From Halomonas sp. (lineage in GTDB: Bacteria; Pseudomonadota; Gammaproteobacteria; Pseudomonadales; Halomonadaceae): DNA of 64,000 nucleotides. The position numbers were made by a program, and so were the translations under genes. The first letter of the stretch is position 1. The number at the start of each line of letters is the position of its first letter. The DNA lies in NCBI RefSeq assembly GCF_017983445.1, contig NZ_JAGOBJ010000002.1:124001-188000 (forward strand), given 5' to 3'. The notes under the pieces were generated by a model that did not search any database, was not told where the DNA came from, and saw nothing but the letters and a program-made list of their open reading frames with translations. Positions 36,280 through 44,947 of this stretch are shown here, in pieces.

Positions 36280-36297
36280 TTGTCATACATCATACAA
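36280..36297. promoter_or_regulatory. Hexuronate operator candidate, kdgD2 operon
   Basis: TTGTCATACATCATACAA differs from the kdgD1 copy at two positions only (C for A, T for C). The 14-bp core CATACATCATACAA is identical to the copy before tctC. Confidence 0.65.
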
Positions 36298-36368
36298 ATT
36301 AGAAAATAATCAACACGCGCAATGCCTGCAAGTAAAAAGCTTTATGCTTCGACCAAAGTGCTAGCCCC

Positions 36369-36383
36369 TGAAACATCATTTCA
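36369..36383. promoter_or_regulatory. KdgR-like box
   Basis: TGAAACATCATTTCA fits the enterobacterial KdgR pattern TGAAAYRNYRTTTCA at every position. It is 162 bp before kdgD2. No KdgR (IclR-family) gene is in the window, so this may be coincidence. Confidence 0.4.
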
Positions 36384-36590
36384 AAAAACCAGCAATTTTT
36401 TAAGCATTAAAAACAATATCTTGCCCTATAAAGTGCATTTTCATTAAAGAAAAAAGCTTCTAAGCAATAGGGCTGCTCCTAGAGGTTTGCAATACACCTC
36501 AGTGAAAACTCAGATATTGCGTTCCGCTCCCTCAATAAGAAGTACGTAAAAAACCCTCAAACTACTAACAAACAAGACGTTACAGTTTTA

Positions 36591-37916
36591 TCAACGAGCC
36601 AATGCCGGGCGTTTAGGATCAAACTCCCAACCAGAAATCAGAAACTGCATCGCCATGGCATCATTTCGCTGCGTTACATCTAAGGTTTTATAAAGGCAAT
36701 GTGCTTCCATTAACTTATCTTCATCCAGCTCAACGCCTAAACCAGGTATGGTCGGAACCTTAATTTTCCCCTCTCGAATTAGGAATGGCTCTTTGGTAAT
36801 ACGCTGGCCATCCTGCCAAATCCAGTGGGTATCAATCGCCGTAATCTCTCCTGGGCAGGCAGCTGCCACATGCGTCATCATCGCAAGTGAAATATCAAAG
36901 TGGTTATTACTGTGCGAGCCCCAGGTCATCCCCCACTCGTTACAAAGTTCGCCAACCATGACCGCGCCTTGCATGGTCCAGAAGTGGCAGTCAGCCAACG
37001 GAATATCCACCGCATTGAGCTGAACGGCGTACTGCAATTGCTTGAAGTCGGTGGCAATCATGTTCGTGGCGGTGGGAAGACCCGTGCGTTTCTTGAACTC
37101 GGCCATTGTTTCGCGGCCCGAGTAGCTTTCTTCTTGACCGCAGGGATCTTCTGCATAGCTAAGCAGGTGCTTGATTGGTTCCAGAACACGCACCGCTTCG
37201 TCAAGTTTCCATGCGCCGTTGGGATCCAACGTCAAGCGCGCCTCAGGAAAGGCCTCGTGAAGTGCCCGAATACAGTCAGCCTCTTCTTCGCCCCGCAGTA
37301 CGCCGCCTTTCAACTTGAAGTCCTTGAATCCGTAACGCTCACAGGCCGCCTTGGCCAGATTCGCGACGGCATCAGGCGTTAGCGCCTCTTGATAGCGCAC
37401 CTCATCCCACGCATCTTCAGGGTCAGATGCTCGCGGATAAGGAAGATCGGTTTTGCCAGGATCGCCGAGTAAAAACAAATAGCCTAACGCCTCTACTTCA
37501 TCGCGCTGACGACCATATTGTCCTAATAAATCGGCTACAGGCAGCTGCAGCGCTTGGCCATAGAGATCTAGCAGTGCAGACTCGATACCCGTAATAACGT
37601 GAACGGCAACACGTAGATCAAACGTCTGGCGGCCGCGCTCTTCGCGGCCATTTTTGGCCAATGCCATGCGCGCGTTATTGAGGGTTTGCTTGATATCATT
37701 GATGGGGGATCCTTCAACGATATCCCGACACTGTTCCAAACCTTTAAGAATACCGGCACTAGAAGGAATTTCACCGACTCCCTGATTACCGTCATTATCT
37801 TCAAGGATGACAATACAACGGATAAACCAGGGCGCATGGCCGCCGCTCAGGTTGAGCAAAAAGCCATCATAACCAGCTACAGGAACGACTTTCATGGACT
37901 TAATTTTCGGGAACAT
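36591..37916 (-). CDS. gudD: D-glucarate dehydratase
   Basis: 441 residues, the usual GudD length, starting [25 protein letters not shown] in the family manner (read here in shorter pieces). The K-x-K base is in [11 protein letters not shown], metal ligands in [18 protein letters not shown] and ATNMIATDF, and the His base in [15 protein letters not shown]. It dehydrates D-glucarate (and L-idarate) to 5-keto-4-deoxy-glucarate, the KdgD substrate. It is the last gene of the tctCBA-garD-gudD operon, 51 bp after garD. Confidence 0.94.
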   Translation of the reverse strand: MFPKIKSMKVVPVAGYDGFLLNLSGGHAPWFIRCIVILEDNDGNQGVGEIPSSAGILKGLEQCRDIVEGSPINDIKQTLNNARMALAKNGREERGRQTFDLRVAVHVITGIESALLDLYGQALQLPVADLLGQYGRQRDEVEALGYLFLLGDPGKTDLPYPRASDPEDAWDEVRYQEALTPDAVANLAKAACERYGFKDFKLKGGVLRGEEEADCIRALHEAFPEARLTLDPNGAWKLDEAVRVLEPIKHLLSYAEDPCGQEESYSGRETMAEFKKRTGLPTATNMIATDFKQLQYAVQLNAVDIPLADCHFWTMQGAVMVGELCNEWGMTWGSHSNNHFDISLAMMTHVAAACPGEITAIDTHWIWQDGQRITKEPFLIREGKIKVPTIPGLGVELDEDKLMEAHCLYKTLDVTQRNDAMAMQFLISGWEFDPKRPALAR

Positions 37917-37967
37917 AGGTCACTAACCTCTCGCGCTATCAGTTCAGCCAGGGGGTATTTTCCAAAC

Positions 37968-39536
37968 TCAGGTCACAGGTGCAGGGTTAAATAACACCAG
38001 ATCATTGTGGATACCCAATCGATCCGCAGCAGCTCGCTTGCGGCCACTCGCCACATCGAGAATCAGGTGGAAAAGCTCCCAGCCGACATCCTCGATGCTG
38101 ACCTCGCCGGTGGCGATGCGTCCGGCATCCAGGTCGATGATGTCGTGCCAGCGCCGCGCCAGGTGCGAATTGGTCGCCACTTTGAGCACGGGCACCATGG
38201 CAAGACCGTAGGGGGTACCCCGCCCGGTGGTGAACACCTGAAGGTTCATGCCCGCGGCCAGTTGAAGCGTGCCGCAGATGAAATCGCTGGCGGGCGTTGC
38301 CGCGAAGGTCAGCCCTTTTCGCCGCAGCCGCTCGCCCGGGCCAATCACGTCGACAATTGGCGAGTTACCGGACTTGATCACCGAGCCCAGTGCCTTTTCG
38401 ACCACATTGCTCAAGCCACCTTTTTTATTACCGGGCGACGGATTGGCGCTGCGGTCGGCCTGTCCCTGAGACAAATAGTTGTCGTACCAGGCCATCTGGT
38501 CGATCAGCGCCTGTCCTACCGTTTTATCGATTGCTCGTGGCGTTAAAAGGTGGATGGCATCGCGCACCTCGGTAACTTCAGAAAACATCACGCTGCCACC
38601 GGCACGCACGATCAGATCCGTGGCAAAGCCAACGGCCGGGTTGGCCGTCACACCGGAGAAGGCGTCGCTGCCGCCACACTGCATGCCCACCACCAGATCT
38701 GAGGCCGGGCAGGTTTCGCGGCGGCGCTTGTTCAAGCGCTCGAGGTGGTGCTTGGCCATGGCGAGAATGCCATCGACCATCTCGCCAAACCCCTCAAAGC
38801 TTTCATCCTGAAGGCTCAAGACGTTGGCCTCGGGATCGGCGGCCTCAGTATTTTCGTAAATCCGAACCGGCCGATCTTCAAGCAGCGTCGAGGGCTGAAG
38901 CTTTTCGCAGCCCAGGCCGATCACCATGATCTCGTTGCCAAAGTTGGGGTTCAGCGCGATATTCTTAAGCGTACGGATTGGCACGATCGCCGCCGGCGCG
39001 TTGATCGCCACTCCGCAGCCGTAGCTGTGATTGAGCCCGACCACGTCGTCGACGTTGGAAAAGCGCGGTAAAAGCTCGCGTTTGATACGCTCGACCACGT
39101 ACTCCACGGTGCCCGCTACACACTGAACGCTGGTGGTGATGCCCAGCACGTTCTTGGTGCCCACGCTGCCATCCGGATTACGAAACCCTTCGAAGGTATA
39201 GCCTTCGAGCGGTTCGGACGCCGGCGCCTGTCGCGTGGCTAAAGAGAGCTCATCCAGGCCCGGGGCCGTTGGCAGGCGCACGTTGGTTTCATTGACGTGG
39301 CCGCCGCGCTCGATAGCGACCACCGCCGTGCCAATCACCTCGTTGTAGCGAATCACCGGGCTATCCTGGGCAATCGCTTTCAGCGCTACCTTGTGGCCCT
39401 GAGGGATAGGCATCATCGTCGTACACTCGTCGTTAATGATGACCCCTTCGGCAAGCCCGCCATGCTCGATCACGATAGCGACATTGTCGTTCGGGTGTAC
39501 CTGAATAACGGGCGAATTAGTCGTTGTTTGGGTCAT
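37968..39536 (-). CDS. garD: D-galactarate dehydratase
   Basis: 522 residues with the N-terminal SAF-like domain (about 1-100) joined to the UxaA/GarD catalytic part: [51 protein letters not shown] and the C-terminal [19 protein letters not shown]. This iron-dependent enzyme converts galactarate to 5-keto-4-deoxy-glucarate. It overlaps tctA by 20 bp, showing tight coupling of uptake and catabolism, and gudD follows. AGGA lies 7 nt before the ATG. Its third-position GC looks higher than in the nearby TRAP and kdgD genes. Confidence 0.94.
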   Translation of the reverse strand: MTQTTTNSPVIQVHPNDNVAIVIEHGGLAEGVIINDECTTMMPIPQGHKVALKAIAQDSPVIRYNEVIGTAVVAIERGGHVNETNVRLPTAPGLDELSLATRQAPASEPLEGYTFEGFRNPDGSVGTKNVLGITTSVQCVAGTVEYVVERIKRELLPRFSNVDDVVGLNHSYGCGVAINAPAAIVPIRTLKNIALNPNFGNEIMVIGLGCEKLQPSTLLEDRPVRIYENTEAADPEANVLSLQDESFEGFGEMVDGILAMAKHHLERLNKRRRETCPASDLVVGMQCGGSDAFSGVTANPAVGFATDLIVRAGGSVMFSEVTEVRDAIHLLTPRAIDKTVGQALIDQMAWYDNYLSQGQADRSANPSPGNKKGGLSNVVEKALGSVIKSGNSPIVDVIGPGERLRRKGLTFAATPASDFICGTLQLAAGMNLQVFTTGRGTPYGLAMVPVLKVATNSHLARRWHDIIDLDAGRIATGEVSIEDVGWELFHLILDVASGRKRAAADRLGIHNDLVLFNPAPVT

Positions 39537-41079
39537 GGGACTTTCCTGGGGCGATGTGCGAACGATCGTGCATTTGACTCAGCTCCATTTTCTGCCGGGC
39601 GCGCGACTTGAACCCCATGGCGATGGCGAATACCACGGATGCGGCAATCAGCGCCCAAAGCACCATTGCAATCGGGCTTTTGGTGAAAAAGATGCTGTAG
39701 GTACCGAAAGATTCGAGGCTTTTGACGAAATAGACTTCCGCCTGGCTGCCCAGAATGAACCCGATGATCAACGGCGCCACTTCGAGGCCAATTTTCTGAA
39801 TCAGATAGCCTAAAACGCCAAAGATGAGCAGTGTCCAGACATCGAACATGATGCCGTAGTTGATGGCATAAGCCCCGACCACGCACATCATCACGATGAG
39901 CGGATAAAGAACATGCTTGGGTACCATGACCACTTTGGCGATGTGCTTGATGGCAAAGAACATCAGGAAAAACATCACGAAGTTGGCCAGCACCAGGGCG
40001 ACCATCATGACATACCAGGTGTCGTGGTTTTCCGGAATGAAAAGCGGCCCTACCTGTATTCCCTGTAGCGTAAAAGCACCGATCAAAACGGCAGTGGTCG
40101 AGTCGCCCGGAATACCCAACGATAGGAGCGGGATGAGCGCACCGCCGGTTAACGCATTGTTCGCCGATTCCGACGAGATCAATCCCTGAGGTGCTCCTTT
40201 ACCCATTTGCGAGGAATCACGCGCAAGGTTTTTTTCCTGGGTATAGGCCAGTACCGAAGCCGCACTGCCGCCAACGCCTGGCAGCATGCCCACGAAAGTG
40301 CCGATAAACGAAGAACGTGTGAGGTTTGTCAGGCTACCCTTGAACACCGACAGCGAAAAAGCGCTCTCCTTGCCAATCTTGACGCGTTCCCCGGCGACAT
40401 CGCGTTTAACGCCTTTTTCAGCTTCGAGCAGAATGGTTGATATCCCGAAGATGCCGATGAGCACCGGCAGTAGTGAAAAGCCCTCGAACAGGTACGGCTC
40501 CATAAAATCGAACATCAAACGAGTATGACCGTTGCCGCCATCAGAGATGCTGTAATCGCCGACCAGACTCAGCCAGACGCCGATCACGCCGCTGAAAATG
40601 CCGATCAACATGCTGTTGGAAAGCGAGGCAATTACGGAGAGCGCCAGCAGGATGATCAAGAATTTCTCCACATAGGAGAACTTGATCGAGAAATCTGCAA
40701 GCAAAGGCGCAAACAAAAAGAGCACCGCGGCACTGACCAGCCCGCCAATCAGCGAGGCAATCACGCAGATACGCAGTGCTTTTTCGCCTTCGCCTTTTTG
40801 GGCCATGGGGTAGCCGTCAAAGGTGGTGGTAATCGAGGAAGGTGTACCGGGTATATTCAAAAGCACGGCAGGAACCATACCGCCGGAGATACCGCCCACG
40901 TATAGTCCAAGCAGCAGCGCTAGGCCATGGTTCAAGCCCAACGCGTAGGTCAGCGGCAAACAAACGGCCACCGCCATGGTCGCCGTCATGCCAGGAATGG
41001 CGCCAAAAATGATACCTATCAGGGTACCAAATCCAACCAGCAGGAAAAAAGACAGATCGAGGAATGAGAGAAATTCCAT
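39517..41079 (-). CDS. tctA: Tripartite tricarboxylate transporter, large permease
   Basis: 520 residues with about twelve hydrophobic helices. The signature [20 protein letters not shown] near the N-terminus and the repeat version [20 protein letters not shown] in the second half are the TctA repeats. GAGGG lies 7 nt before ATG 41079. The stop codon is inside garD. It is the main transport subunit of a TctABC system, here most likely for galactarate or glucarate (inference from garD/gudD). Confidence 0.93.
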   Translation of the reverse strand: MEFLSFLDLSFFLLVGFGTLIGIIFGAIPGMTATMAVAVCLPLTYALGLNHGLALLLGLYVGGISGGMVPAVLLNIPGTPSSITTTFDGYPMAQKGEGEKALRICVIASLIGGLVSAAVLFLFAPLLADFSIKFSYVEKFLIILLALSVIASLSNSMLIGIFSGVIGVWLSLVGDYSISDGGNGHTRLMFDFMEPYLFEGFSLLPVLIGIFGISTILLEAEKGVKRDVAGERVKIGKESAFSLSVFKGSLTNLTRSSFIGTFVGMLPGVGGSAASVLAYTQEKNLARDSSQMGKGAPQGLISSESANNALTGGALIPLLSLGIPGDSTTAVLIGAFTLQGIQVGPLFIPENHDTWYVMMVALVLANFVMFFLMFFAIKHIAKVVMVPKHVLYPLIVMMCVVGAYAINYGIMFDVWTLLIFGVLGYLIQKIGLEVAPLIIGFILGSQAEVYFVKSLESFGTYSIFFTKSPIAMVLWALIAASVVFAIAMGFKSRARQKMELSQMHDRSHIAPGKSHDPNND

Positions 41080-41094
41080 TGCGCTACCCTCGGG

Positions 41095-41529
41095 TCACGG
41101 CAAGGTGATAGTAAACAGCTTGGCGAGCACGAACCAAACTAGCGTAGGCGCGACAACGGCATTGACAGCGACAATGATGAGGGTTTTTTTCGTCCATTCA
41201 TGTAGATAAAGCAGCGACATGAACAGCACAAAAGCCATTGAGACAAACAGGAAGCCGTAGCCCGTATAGGGAAATAGGTTGCCAACCACGTCCATCAGAT
41301 AGAAATAGGCGATGATCAACGCGAAGGTACCCAAAAAGCGCCTGCTATCCCGCGACTCACCGATGATCGGCAGCGTGCGCTCTCCCCGTTTGACGGCCGC
41401 CATAAAGGGCACCATCCTGGTGACTAGAATTACGGCAAACAGGATTCCCAGAATCCAGTGAACAAGGTTGGGAAAGTATAGGTGCGATGTTTCGAAATCG
41501 ATCGAAACACTCAACAGATCTGACGCCAT
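41095..41529 (-). CDS. tctB: Tripartite tricarboxylate transporter, small permease
   Basis: 144 residues with four hydrophobic helices and the low conservation usual for TctB. The family-like GFLFVSMAFVLFMSLLYLHE pair of helices lies in the second half. GGAG is 5 nt before the start. The gap to tctA is 15 bp. It is recognised mostly by size, topology and position. Confidence 0.88.
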   Translation of the reverse strand: MASDLLSVSIDFETSHLYFPNLVHWILGILFAVILVTRMVPFMAAVKRGERTLPIIGESRDSRRFLGTFALIIAYFYLMDVVGNLFPYTGYGFLFVSMAFVLFMSLLYLHEWTKKTLIIVAVNAVVAPTLVWFVLAKLFTITLP

Positions 41530-41644
41530 ATCTGCTCCAGACGCATGAACTCGGCATACTCATCGTTGCCGCCGATAGGCGCGTCAATGTGATTGCCCCG
41601 AAAAAGAAGAAGCTGATGGCAGCGTGCCACCAGCGCCTGACCGC

Positions 41645-42700
41645 TTAGTTGATGTTGTTGATGATCTCTTCGTAGCGGCCCATTTTTTCTTGCAGGTATT
41701 CCGACGCCTCTGCGGAGGGCTTGAAGTCAGGAATAAAGAACGCGTCGAGCTGCGCCTGCTGAATGCTGCCTTCGTCATAGATCTCGGCAAGCGCTTCGTC
41801 GATCTGATCGATAATGCCCTGATCCATGCCCTTGTTGTAAAGGAAGAAGAATTCCTTATCGAAGGTGAAGTTCTCATCGTCGCCCATGGTGACATTCACA
41901 TTGGGTTCGACGTACTCGAGCAGTTGTTCACGGGTAGTTTGACCAAGGCCCTCTTCCGGCGCCTGCTCGATCGTATCCTGACGTGCCGTCAGCCAGATAA
42001 AGCGCATGGCTTTCTGGTCACTCTCGGGCAGTCGTGTGTACTGCTCGTTGGCCTGAACGCTGCCGTTGATAACATCGGCCTGACCATCGAACAGCTGCTG
42101 ATTCTTATCGGACTGAGAGCCGGTATTGATGGCGACCAGGTTTTCTTCCTGGCCTGGATGTTCGATGGCAATCGCGTTTTTAAGCGCGCTGAAGCCAATT
42201 TCGGATACGCCGCCGGGCTGAATGGAGACCCGAACGGTTTCACCACTGCCCACGGCTTCGATGATGTCATCAAGGGTCTGGTACGGCGAATCCATGGGTA
42301 CCAGGTAGGCGTTACCCGGGTTGATGGCGATGGTCGGCCCGATGGTATATTTCTCGAAAATATCGTCGTACCCCTGTACGCCATACAGGTAGCCAAGATA
42401 GGACTGGTCGTGGAAGATCATCAGGGTGTTACCCCGAGAATCCCTGTCCAGAGTCCGAAACGCAGAGCTTGCACCGACGGCGTCGACTTTCATGTTCACG
42501 CCAAGATGCTCGGCCAAGCGGTCCACCACAATGCTGGCGTTCTGGTACGTATCCCCGCCGGTCGACGTAGAGCCGATAACGACGCGGACATTGCCACGCA
42601 GTTGGGCATCTTGTGCCATGGCAATGCCGGAATGTATGGCCAATGCCGCGATCAGCACAGCCGAACCAGCGCTTGTCATCGTTTTCTTTGATAGCAACAT
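41645..42700 (-). CDS. tctC: Tripartite tricarboxylate transporter, periplasmic binding protein
   Basis: 351 residues with a leader (cut near AMAQ). The VRVVIGSTSTGGDTYQNA start of the mature domain and the DDIIEAVGSGETVRVSIQPG segment are the Bug/TctC-type layout. It binds a carboxylate for TctAB. AGGA is 7 nt before ATG 42700. It is the first gene of the operon, about 115 bp before tctB; the gap shows no clear hairpin. An operator candidate lies about 150 bp upstream. Confidence 0.9.
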   Translation of the reverse strand: MLLSKKTMTSAGSAVLIAALAIHSGIAMAQDAQLRGNVRVVIGSTSTGGDTYQNASIVVDRLAEHLGVNMKVDAVGASSAFRTLDRDSRGNTLMIFHDQSYLGYLYGVQGYDDIFEKYTIGPTIAINPGNAYLVPMDSPYQTLDDIIEAVGSGETVRVSIQPGGVSEIGFSALKNAIAIEHPGQEENLVAINTGSQSDKNQQLFDGQADVINGSVQANEQYTRLPESDQKAMRFIWLTARQDTIEQAPEEGLGQTTREQLLEYVEPNVNVTMGDDENFTFDKEFFFLYNKGMDQGIIDQIDEALAEIYDEGSIQQAQLDAFFIPDFKPSAEASEYLQEKMGRYEEIINNIN

Positions 42701-42847
42701 ACGTTTTCCTCGTGCGCGTGCATTATTGAATTGTTATCGCCTTGGAGATGCTTACTCATTAGCTCTGCTAAAGAGCTATCAACTATTGGCGCTGCGCGTG
42801 AATCCATATAACCAAGGCGTATGACCAAAACATAATTACCGTTGATA

Positions 42848-42865
42848 TAGTCATACATCATACAA
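42848..42865. promoter_or_regulatory. Hexuronate operator candidate, tctCBA-garD-gudD operon
   Basis: TAGTCATACATCATACAA matches the kdgD2 copy at 17 of 18 positions. This is the third copy, each before a different hexuronate/hexarate operon. Confidence 0.62.
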
Positions 42866-42918
42866 ATAGACGTTATGGTGAAGCGATACGTGTCGCAAGT
42901 TTTAACATTACAATTAAG

Positions 42919-42954
42919 ACCAAAGTTTATAAAAATTTGTTTTTATACTTTGGT
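42919..42954. repeat. Inverted repeat in the tctC upstream region
   Basis: ACCAAAGT (42919-42926) and ACTTTGGT (42947-42954) are perfect 8-bp arms; the intervening sequence pairs further through T/A runs. It could be an operator or a weak terminator for the leftward metallophosphoesterase transcript. Confidence 0.45.
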
Positions 42955-43220
42955 ATTAAATAAAAGGGAAAAATATTTTAAAACAGTCTATTAAACGCGC
43001 TATACAGTGCAGCAATAAATCAAGCTATAAAACATATCGCTAACTGCTTTGCTTAGTTTAAAAAGATAAAATGCTGCTTAATGAAAACACAGCTTGTGAG
43101 CTCAGAACTGCAGATTGTTACTTACTCTGGCCCAGACAGCTTTCTATGGCAGGCTTATAAAACGAGAACTTAATGCTTAGCAGCGATTGTTTTCAACCGC
43201 AAATGTCAATATGCATAAAT

Positions 43221-43982
43221 CTATACATCCACCGTCAAACCGGGCCGAAATTGTGATAGCGCAAACTCATCCGGATATCCGCCAGGGTTAGCCAACACCC
43301 GCGTACCGGCATAGATAAAATCCACCGGCTCATGCACGTGGCCGTGTATCCATAAATCCATTTTGCCCATCAGCTGCGGCAGATGGGAGGCAAAGGCTGG
43401 CGATAGCGCATCACCTAGATACTGGGCAGGAATGCAGTGGTGAAGAGGCGCATGATGGCTAATCACTACCCTGGGGCCATCGAACGGCTTGGACATTTCG
43501 CTTTCAAGCCAAGCAAGGGCTTCAGCGTGTAGTTGCTGGCTCGTCTGGGGTGTCAACGCCATGCCCGGTGTGGTTTGGATGATTTTAAAATCAGGCATGT
43601 AACGCAGTGCTTTGGCCTCGGTATGGGCAGGATTTTTCGTTGGATCACTCGCGTAAAGCGCAAAATCGGTCCATAAGGTCGTGCCATAAAAGCGTACACC
43701 GTTAAGCGTAACGGCACGGTTATCCAGAAGCTCAATACCGAGCCGCTTGGCCTCTTGCTTAAGCTCTTCGCGCATCAGCGGCATGAGGGTGCCATAAAAC
43801 TCATGGTTCCCCGGGACAAATAAAATAGGCTGCATGGGGAACTGCGCCCGCGCCCAGGCCAAGCCTTCAACTTTACGATGAATATCCCCGGCTAGGACTA
43901 CAGCGTCGGCCTTTACGTCCGGTAAAAGGCGGCTGTCGTCAAAGTGCTCCAGGTGCAAGTCGGATAAAATATGCAGACGCAT
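43221..43982 (-). CDS. Calcineurin-like metallophosphoesterase
   Basis: 253 residues carrying every block of the dimetal phosphoesterase fold in order: SDLHLEHF, LAGDIHRK, VPGNHEFYG, ISHHAPLHH and IHGHVHEP. The substrate could be a nucleotide, phosphoester or protein and is not predictable. It lies 9 bp after the alpha/beta hydrolase gene in the same direction, suggesting one transcript. It is unrelated to the sugar-acid locus by content. Confidence 0.9.
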   Translation of the reverse strand: MRLHILSDLHLEHFDDSRLLPDVKADAVVLAGDIHRKVEGLAWARAQFPMQPILFVPGNHEFYGTLMPLMREELKQEAKRLGIELLDNRAVTLNGVRFYGTTLWTDFALYASDPTKNPAHTEAKALRYMPDFKIIQTTPGMALTPQTSQQLHAEALAWLESEMSKPFDGPRVVISHHAPLHHCIPAQYLGDALSPAFASHLPQLMGKMDLWIHGHVHEPVDFIYAGTRVLANPGGYPDEFALSQFRPGLTVDV

Positions 43983-43991
43983 CCAATCTCC

Positions 43992-44789
43992 TTAACGGGA
44001 AAGCTCTTCGATAAACGCGCCGATAAGCCTGATTACCTGCGCCTCATCTTCGCGGTGAGGGGTATGGTGAAGGTTCGCGAGTATTTCGCAATGCGTCGGG
44101 CCCTGGATATGGCGGCCAATGCGTTCTGGCTGACGGAGCGAGCCATATTCATCTTTCTCACCGTGCAATACCAATGTGGGGCAATGCACTCGTTCAAGCG
44201 CAGGTGTCAGTGACCAGGCGGCAAAGTCGGGATGCAGCCACGTATTTACCCAGGCATCCAATACCCAGCGTGCTTTGTGGCCGTGGTATTTTTCCAGTTT
44301 TGAAAACTGTTCTGGGACTTCAAAAGCGGTTCTAGCCTGTTCGATGCCAGAACGGGTACGCGACTCGTTAGCCGATTGCGCAGCAATCGTAATCAGCCCC
44401 AGACACCGTGATGCATAAGCGCCAGCACAGTGAATTGCCATGCAGCCGCCCACGCTATGGCCCAATACAATAAAGCGGTTTATAGCGAGCGCTGTGCATA
44501 ACGCGGCAAAACCAGCGTCGGGTTCATCGTCAATAAAGCTTAATGGCAGAGGCTCAAGACAGGCATTTGATTGACCAAACCCCAGCCGATCATAGGCAAT
44601 AACCCGGTGCAGGGTCTTTTCACATAGCGCTTCGGGGAAGCTGCGCCATAAAGCGGTACAGCCAAGCGAGTCGTGCAATAAAATAATCGGCGTATCAGAG
44701 ACCCGCTCTGGGGGTTCCCAACTACGTGCAAACAGGCGACCACCGGACACTGCTACCCAGTGGTCGTAGGAAGTGATTAGTGAAGTCAT
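43992..44789 (-). CDS. Alpha/beta-fold hydrolase
   Basis: 265 residues. The sequence has ILLHDSLGCTALW (oxyanion region), nucleophile elbow VLGHSVGGCMA, acid in HGEKDEYGS and a C-terminal His in NLHHTPHRED. The family covers esterases, lactonases, dehalogenases and C-C hydrolases, and no specific function can be assigned. Probably co-transcribed with the metallophosphoesterase gene. Confidence 0.88.
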   Translation of the reverse strand: MTSLITSYDHWVAVSGGRLFARSWEPPERVSDTPIILLHDSLGCTALWRSFPEALCEKTLHRVIAYDRLGFGQSNACLEPLPLSFIDDEPDAGFAALCTALAINRFIVLGHSVGGCMAIHCAGAYASRCLGLITIAAQSANESRTRSGIEQARTAFEVPEQFSKLEKYHGHKARWVLDAWVNTWLHPDFAAWSLTPALERVHCPTLVLHGEKDEYGSLRQPERIGRHIQGPTHCEILANLHHTPHREDEAQVIRLIGAFIEELSR

Positions 44790-44947
44790 GGCGTAGCTCT
44801 ATTGTTATTGGTTATCAGGACATGCTTTCAGAAATGTTTTAAGGCATAACTTATGATCCTAAAACAACATAGTACGTCAAAATCTCCCATCAAAAGCATC
44901 CGCCATAACGGTTATTAAAACTCCTCCTTGAAACAGTGCGTAAGCCC

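Larger units (their letters stand above)
36208..36590. other. Intergenic region between kdgD2 and gudD
   Basis: These 383 AT-rich bp hold the kdgD2 promoter region with the 18-bp operator (36280-36297) and, further up, a KdgR-like box (36369-36383). I saw no coding sequence and no strong terminator for gudD. Confidence 0.7.
42701..43220. other. 520-bp AT-rich intergenic region upstream of tctC
   Basis: It holds the tctC promoter region with the 18-bp operator (42848-42865), an ACCAAAGT...ACTTTGGT inverted repeat (42919-42954) and about 260 bp of AT-rich DNA with no gene I can support. It marks the right border of the sugar-acid locus. Confidence 0.7.

Noticed and set aside
41624-42691. Long plus-strand frame of 355 codons
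   Set aside because: Exact shadow of tctC, which has a leader, ribosome site and clear family motifs; the shadow has none.
42955-43220. Possible small RNA or short gene in the 520-bp gap
   Set aside because: AT-rich without a clear promoter-terminator pair or a frame with a ribosome site.
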